Shown here piece by piece: positions 5,281 through 9,381 of a stretch of 9,381 bases of DNA (within the stretch, counting starts at the first letter, position 1; each line of letters opens with the position of its first letter). The notes under the pieces were generated by a model that saw only the letters and a program-made list of their open reading frames with translations, was not told where the DNA came from and did not search any database. Location: assembly GCA_001767575.1 (NCBI GenBank), contig MELI01000029.1, positions 1 through 9,381 of the forward strand, given 5' to 3'. The translations under genes and the position numbers were made by a program. Origin of the DNA: Candidatus Aquicultor primus (lineage in GTDB: Bacteria; Actinomycetota; Aquicultoria; Aquicultorales; Aquicultoraceae).

Positions 5281-6414
5281 TTAGTCTGCGACCTTCGTCG
5301 GCGAGTTCATCTCGCTAATCTCAAAGACGAGGGCTGCTAGGTTTTCATCCGCATCCGGCTTTCCGAAAGTGAGCGACGATTCTCTCATGGCGCGCAAGCG
5401 CTCTTCATCCGATAAGAGCGAGTCGACCATTTCACGTAATGCGTCGCCCGATAGCACCCTATCCAATATAACCTCGGCCGCGCCCGTATCTTTGAGGCTT
5501 AGGGCATTTTTTTCCTGGTGGTTGTCGGTCGCGTATGGATACGGGATAAGGATTGCCGGCAAACCTTTCGCTGTTATCTCGGCAATCGTAGTCGCTCCCG
5601 ACCGGCAGACTAAAAGATCGGAACCGGCGTAAGCGATGCTCATGTCGTCTATATACGGGAGAGCTTCGTAGCGAAGGCTATCATCCCCTCTTTGTATATC
5701 TTCAATCGCTCTCTTTACCAGTTCATAGTTTATCTTACCCGTAGCATGGACTATCTGCAAGCTGTCGTTATGGCGCCACGTATCATACGCCTCAACGATC
5801 GCTTCGTTTATTTTCTGCGCCCCCCTGCTGCCGCCAAAAACCAACAGGGTCTTGCGTTTTTCATCGAGCCCCAAGGCTTTGATTGCGGTCTCGCGGTGAG
5901 CGTCTAAGATCTCCCGGCGAATCGGGTTGCCGGTGACTTCGACACGCTTGCCGCGAGGAAAATACTCCTCCATATCCGGATAGGAGACCGCCACGGCACT
6001 CGCCACCCGCCCAAGAACCCGGTTTACAAGCCCGGGTAACGCGTTTTGCTCATGGACGACCGTTGGGACATGGAGCAATACCGCTGCACCAACGACCGGC
6101 AGGCTAACATACGCGCCCATTCCGACGACGATATCGGGCTTGAAGCGCCGCAAAAGATTCGCGGCTTCTATCGTTCCCTTGCCGGCTGAAAGAAAAGTGC
6201 CGAACGCCTTGAACGAAGGTTTTCGGGGCAAGCCTTTTGCCTCAATGGCCTTGAAGTCATAGCCTGCTTGCGGCACCAAAGTCGCTTCTAAACCCGCACT
6301 GGTACCGACGAATAAAATTTCAAGGTCTTTTTTTGCTCTTTGTAGTGCTGCGGCTAATGCTAGACCCGGATACACGTGTCCCGCTGTTCCGCCGCCGCTT
6401 ATTATCACTCGCAT
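5281..6414 (-). CDS. murG: UDP-GlcNAc:lipid I N-acetylglucosaminyltransferase MurG
   Basis: MurG is a GT28-family enzyme on the inner face of the membrane that moves GlcNAc from UDP-GlcNAc to lipid I, giving lipid II. From the ATG at 6414 it has 377 residues. The N-terminal G-loop G-G-G-T-A-G-H-V-Y-P is at 7-16, H-E-Q-N-A-L-P-G at 121-128, the second G-loop G-G-S-R-G-A-Q at 194-200, the UDP-GlcNAc-binding segment C-R-S-G-A-T-T-I-A-E at 270-279, and P-Y-P-Y-A-T-D-N-H-Q-x-x-N-A at 291-304. The open frame reaches a GTG at 6447, but MurG proteins normally begin just before the first G-loop, and GGGAGA about 11 nt before the ATG supports the shorter form. Its first 95 nt also encode the end of FtsW in another frame, so translation is probably coupled to ftsW. 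Confidence 0.97.
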   Translation of the reverse strand: MRVIISGGGTAGHVYPGLALAAALQRAKKDLEILFVGTSAGLEATLVPQAGYDFKAIEAKGLPRKPSFKAFGTFLSAGKGTIEAANLLRRFKPDIVVGMGAYVSLPVVGAAVLLHVPTVVHEQNALPGLVNRVLGRVASAVAVSYPDMEEYFPRGKRVEVTGNPIRREILDAHRETAIKALGLDEKRKTLLVFGGSRGAQKINEAIVEAYDTWRHNDSLQIVHATGKINYELVKRAIEDIQRGDDSLRYEALPYIDDMSIAYAGSDLLVCRSGATTIAEITAKGLPAILIPYPYATDNHQEKNALSLKDTGAAEVILDRVLSGDALREMVDSLLSDEERLRAMRESSLTFGKPDADENLAALVFEISEMNSPTKVAD

Positions 6415-7789
6415 TCGTTTTGGTTCTCCCTGTAGTATTTGTTGCACTACTGCTTGAACGCTTCTTTGTGTCGGCTTTGCGCTTTTTACTCGTAGCTTTG
6501 GCTGAGGTGGCGCTCTTCGAGTCTTTCATTGATACAACATTCGAGGATGCCGCGACAGGCTTCTTCCGCGAGGCGCTCTTCTTCGTCTTTCTCGAGCGTG
6601 ACGTGGTCTTGCGTTCGGCCAAATCCTCCTGGGAGCCGTCGAATAAGCTCAGCCTTGACTTCCGACGCCGCGATTTCGACTCACGCTCGTTGTCGACGGC
6701 GATGCTTAAGAGTAGACCGACTGCCGCAAGGTTGACCATGAGCGAAGAGCCGCCATAGCTTATGAACGGCATCGGTATGCCGGTTATAGGCAGGATCTGC
6801 GTTACCGTTCCCATGTTTACCAAGGCTTGCAGCACTATCATAGAAGTAACACCGGTGCCCAACAAGCGCCCGAAGTGGCTGTTGCACTTGAGCGATATCC
6901 GCACGCCATAATAGGCAAACGAGGCGAACAGAATAATCGTTGCCAGCGTTCCGAGCAGCCCGAGCTCCTCGCCGATTATCGCGAAGATAAAGTCGGTATG
7001 AGCCGCCGGAAGGTAGAAATACTTTTGCCTGCTCATCCCTAAACCCACGCCGAAAAGCCCGCCAGACCCAAATGCCAGCAACGACTGCCTTATCTGATAA
7101 CCGGCTCCCAATGGATCGGCCGATGGGTTTAGAAAGGCTGAAATGCGCTTGAGACGATAGGATGCGGAATATATAAGATAGGTCGCACCGATTCCTCCCG
7201 TCGTCACCAGCAAGAAGAGGTACTTCAGATCGAAACCAGCGACAAAAACGGTAGCGAGAACGGCCAGGCAGATAGTGATAGTCGTCCCCATATCGGGCTG
7301 GAGCATAATGAGGGTCACTATTAATATGATTACAACCGCATATGAATAAAACAGCTCTTTCAGGTCATCAAGGTCTTTGCGACAGCGGGTAAAGACGTCC
7401 GCTGTGAATATGATGACCGCAAGTTTAGCTATCTCTGACGGCTGTATTTGAAACCCGCCAAACGAAAACCAGCTTGTCGCACCACCGGCGCTCTTGCCTA
7501 TACCGGGAATGAGTACGGCTACCAGCATTATCATTGACAGGCCTACCGCGGGACGCGCAAGACCCTGTATGCTGCGCAACGGAATGCGAGACGCAATCAT
7601 AAGCGCCACAAAGCCTATCAACGCGGCCAGCGACTGCTTCTTGATATAATAATAGCTGTCACCAGTGCTCGCAAATGCGCGAATAGAGCTCGCCGACAAC
7701 ACCATGATGAGCCCGAACAAAATCATGATGAAGACTAGCCCGAGCAACCTATAATAATCATGTCTGTCTTTAGTTCTTGCTCTCGCCAT
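6320..7789 (-). CDS. ftsW: Septal peptidoglycan polymerase FtsW (SEDS family) with long basic tail
   Basis: FtsW is a polytopic SEDS glycosyltransferase that polymerises lipid II at the septum with its partner class b PBP (FtsI). Residues 14-365 form the hydrophobic core expected to hold ten membrane helices. Signature segments are I-Q-P-S-E-I-A-K at 115-122, A-H-T-D-F-I-F-A-I-I-G-E-E-L-G at 263-277, where Asp266 is the likely catalytic residue, and P-F-I-S-Y-G-G-S-S at 341-349. P-I-T-G-I-P-M at 334-340 also fits FtsW/RodA/SpoVE; the dcw position favours FtsW, and SpoVE is the main alternative name. After the core comes a tail of about 119 residues (371-489) rich in Ser, Thr, Lys and Arg: 38 basic against 7 acidic residues. 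The last 31 codons overlap murG. The ATG overlaps murD by 20 nt, with GGGG 6 nt upstream inside the murD end. Confidence 0.95.
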   Translation of the reverse strand: MARARTKDRHDYYRLLGLVFIMILFGLIMVLSASSIRAFASTGDSYYYIKKQSLAALIGFVALMIASRIPLRSIQGLARPAVGLSMIMLVAVLIPGIGKSAGGATSWFSFGGFQIQPSEIAKLAVIIFTADVFTRCRKDLDDLKELFYSYAVVIILIVTLIMLQPDMGTTITICLAVLATVFVAGFDLKYLFLLVTTGGIGATYLIYSASYRLKRISAFLNPSADPLGAGYQIRQSLLAFGSGGLFGVGLGMSRQKYFYLPAAHTDFIFAIIGEELGLLGTLATIILFASFAYYGVRISLKCNSHFGRLLGTGVTSMIVLQALVNMGTVTQILPITGIPMPFISYGGSSLMVNLAAVGLLLSIAVDNERESKSRRRKSRLSLFDGSQEDLAERKTTSRSRKTKKSASRKKPVAASSNVVSMKDSKSATSAKATSKKRKADTKKRSSSSATNTTGRTKTNASDNKRRRNSGTRVSGSSISRSTTKSKKRP

Positions 7790-9134
7790 CGCTTACCCCA
7801 AGGCCTATAACGGCTTTCTTAAAGGCGTCCCCTCTTTGAGTGTAACCATTGAATGCGTCGAAACTCGCACATGCCGGGGATAACAGCACCACGTCGCCCG
7901 GGTGCGCAAGGGCCGCGGCACGCACCACCGCATCCTCGACCGTTGCGGCATATTCCCGGCGGATATCCCCCGGCATCACCTGTAAGATATCGCGACCCGC
8001 TTCGCCAAAACCAACCACGGCTTTGACGCCCGGACCCAAACTCCGGGCCAGCGGGACAAAACTATTGCCTTTATTTCTACCGCCGACCAGAAGAACTAGC
8101 GGCTCCGTAAAGGCTGTCAGCGCCTTGACCGTCGCATCTACATTGGTCGCTTTCGAATCATTATAATAAGAGACTCCATTGATCGTTTCCACAAATTCCA
8201 CCCGGTGGTGAAGTCCAGAGAACCCGGTCACGGTGTCGGCGATGACCTGCGCGTCTATACCGGCGGCGAAACAGGCCGCCGCGACCGCCATGACATTTTC
8301 GATATTGTGGCTGCCGCGAAGCTTAAGCTCGCTAATGCCGCAGAGGTCGATTTCCTTATCGAGGCGTATCACGATACGCCCTCCGCTAACACAGACACCA
8401 TTCTTAAGCTCATCTTTGCTCGTGCCGATAACTCTCGCTTTTATCCCCGGCACCAGTGCTTTTACATGCGGGTCGTCGAGATTTAAGACGGCGATGTCAT
8501 CCACCGTCTGGTTCAAAAATATCCTGCTCTTCGCCCTCGCATAGTCGGCAAAATCCGGGTGCCAATCGAGGTGGTCCTCTGTAATATTTAAAAGGACTGC
8601 GATTTTCGGTCTGAAATCGACAATCGTATCTAGCTGAAAACTGCTCACCTCGACTATGAGTGTCTCGATGCCACTATCATCCGCGATGGACACGAGCGGT
8701 GTGCCGATATTGCCCCCCACAGCGGCTGGATGTCCCGCCGCTTCGAAAACCTCGCCTATGAGGGTCGTCGTCGTTGTCTTGCCATTCGTTCCGGTGATGG
8801 CGATTATTGGTTTATCCGTAAGCCGATAGGCCAGCTCTATCTCGCTCCAAACCGGCAAACCGAGCGCCCTTGCCCCCAGCAGCAACGGGACGCGACTAGG
8901 CACGCCGGGGCTTACGACGACGAGGTCGACACCGGCGAGCAAGCTATCATCCTGAGCCCCCAGCTCCACATCGATACCGCCCGCCCGCAGCTCTTCAGCA
9001 AGCGCCGACATCTCATCCGCCGTCGACACATCCGACGCCAGAACGCTCGCTCCCAGACCTTTCAGCTTAAGTGCCGCAGCTTTTCCGCTGCGCCCAAGCC
9101 CTATGACCAGCACCCGCTCATTCGATAAATCCAT
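7770..9134 (-). CDS. murD: UDP-N-acetylmuramoylalanine--D-glutamate ligase MurD
   Basis: MurD is the cytoplasmic ATP-dependent ligase that adds D-glutamate to UDP-MurNAc-L-Ala. The 454 residues show a Rossmann-like UDP domain starting V-I-G-L-G-R-S-G at 10-17, then S-P-G-V-P at 75-79. The P-loop G-T-N-G-K-T-T-T-T is at 115-123, E-V-S-S-F-Q-L (a MurD hallmark) at 162-168, N-I-T-E-D-H-L-D-W-H at 183-192, L-R-G-S-H-N-I-E-N at 272-280, H-R-V-E at 310-313 and N-D-S-K-A-T-N at 325-331. The C-terminus has the S-P-A-C-A-S-F-D segment. The frame is open up to 9206, but the ATG at 9134 gives the normal N-terminus, has a G-rich ribosome site about 8 nt upstream, and overlaps the mraY stop by one base (TAATG), a classic translational coupling. 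Its end overlaps the ftsW start by 20 nt. Confidence 0.98.
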   Translation of the reverse strand: MDLSNERVLVIGLGRSGKAAALKLKGLGASVLASDVSTADEMSALAEELRAGGIDVELGAQDDSLLAGVDLVVVSPGVPSRVPLLLGARALGLPVWSEIELAYRLTDKPIIAITGTNGKTTTTTLIGEVFEAAGHPAAVGGNIGTPLVSIADDSGIETLIVEVSSFQLDTIVDFRPKIAVLLNITEDHLDWHPDFADYARAKSRIFLNQTVDDIAVLNLDDPHVKALVPGIKARVIGTSKDELKNGVCVSGGRIVIRLDKEIDLCGISELKLRGSHNIENVMAVAAACFAAGIDAQVIADTVTGFSGLHHRVEFVETINGVSYYNDSKATNVDATVKALTAFTEPLVLLVGGRNKGNSFVPLARSLGPGVKAVVGFGEAGRDILQVMPGDIRREYAATVEDAVVRAAALAHPGDVVLLSPACASFDAFNGYTQRGDAFKKAVIGLGVSDGESKN

Positions 9135-9381
9135 TAGCCGCCCCCCGCCGCCATCATAAAGTAGACACCAAACCCGATGCCCGAGAGAATCCCGGAGACT
9201 ATCCAAAACCTCATCATGATCTGCGTTTCAGACCAACCGAGCATCTCGAAGTGGTGATGGATTGGGGCCATCTTCAAGACCCGCACTTTAAACAGGCGAA
9301 AACTTATCACTTGTGCGATAACGGAGAGGCCTTCAATCACATATATGCCTCCGATGAGACCGAGCAACAGTTCGGTCTCTG
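9134..9381 (-). CDS. mraY: Phospho-N-acetylmuramoyl-pentapeptide transferase MraY, C-terminal part, cut by window edge
   Basis: MraY is the integral membrane enzyme that transfers phospho-MurNAc-pentapeptide from UDP to undecaprenyl phosphate, making lipid I. Only the last 81 codons are present; the gene enters from the right edge. The piece starts with [11 protein letters not shown], continues into a membrane helix ([11 protein letters not shown]), then the family-specific cytoplasmic loop [14 protein letters not shown], whose His cluster belongs to the active site. The last membrane helix ([12 protein letters not shown]) ends in a short Gly-rich tail. The order helix, HHH loop, helix is diagnostic. 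The stop TAA shares its last base with the murD ATG. Confidence 0.96.
   Translation of the reverse strand, partial: ETELLLGLIGGIYVIEGLSVIAQVISFRLFKVRVLKMAPIHHHFEMLGWSETQIMMRFWIVSGILSGIGFGVYFMMAAGGG

Noticed and set aside
6415..6447. 11-codon N-terminal extension of MurG from a GTG at 6447
   Set aside because: No ribosome site before the GTG, and MurG normally begins immediately before the first G-loop, as it does from the ATG at 6414.
9135..9206. 24-codon N-terminal extension of MurD
   Set aside because: It would lie entirely inside the mraY end, is not MurD-like, and the TAATG overlap plus G-rich ribosome site fix the start at 9134.
1..9381. A new defence, mobile or other undescribed system
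   Set aside because: All genes belong to the standard dcw cluster in a conserved order on one strand; no transposase, integrase, CRISPR repeats, toxin-antitoxin pair or foreign cargo was seen.

Overview
The window is a stretch of a bacterial dcw (division and cell wall) cluster, with every gene on the minus strand. In transcription order, from the right edge leftwards, the genes are mraY (3' part only), murD, ftsW, murG, murC, murB, ftsQ, ftsZ and the first part of pgeF. All were recognised from family motifs in the translated sequence. The right and left edges cut mraY and pgeF respectively.

The organism is most likely a Gram-positive-type actinobacterium (phylum Actinomycetota), probably a deep-branching lineage because the DNA looks only moderately GC-rich. 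The reasons are that ftsQ is followed directly by ftsZ with no ftsA, that a YfiH/YlmD-family gene (pgeF) follows ftsZ, and that FtsW has a long, very basic C-terminal tail as in mycobacteria. The phylum call is inference; gene order and the missing ftsA are seen directly. A Firmicute-like relative that has lost ftsA is the main alternative.

Right block (9381-5281): mraY, murD, ftsW and murG are tightly packed. mraY and murD share one base (TAATG), murD and ftsW overlap by 20 nt, and ftsW runs 95 nt into murG in another frame. Middle block (5222-2743): murC and murB follow with gaps of 58 nt and about 130 nt. Left block: ftsQ has a good sigma-70-type promoter in the 125-nt gap behind murB. A 447-nt gap without a convincing gene separates ftsQ from ftsZ and holds candidate ftsZ promoters and inverted repeats. 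ftsZ ends at a clear intrinsic terminator, and pgeF starts 154 nt beyond ftsZ.

Together the genes make and place the septal wall. MurB (with MurA, not here), MurC and MurD build the UDP-MurNAc peptide, MraY loads it on the lipid carrier to give lipid I, and MurG adds GlcNAc to give lipid II. FtsW polymerises lipid II at the septum, FtsQ scaffolds the divisome, and FtsZ forms the ring. PgeF is reported to limit mis-incorporation of serine by MurC.

I found no mobile element, CRISPR array, RNA gene or evident new system. The items most worth checking are the FtsW basic tail overprinting the start of murG, and the unexplained ftsQ-ftsZ gap, which may hold a relic or dispersed repeat.
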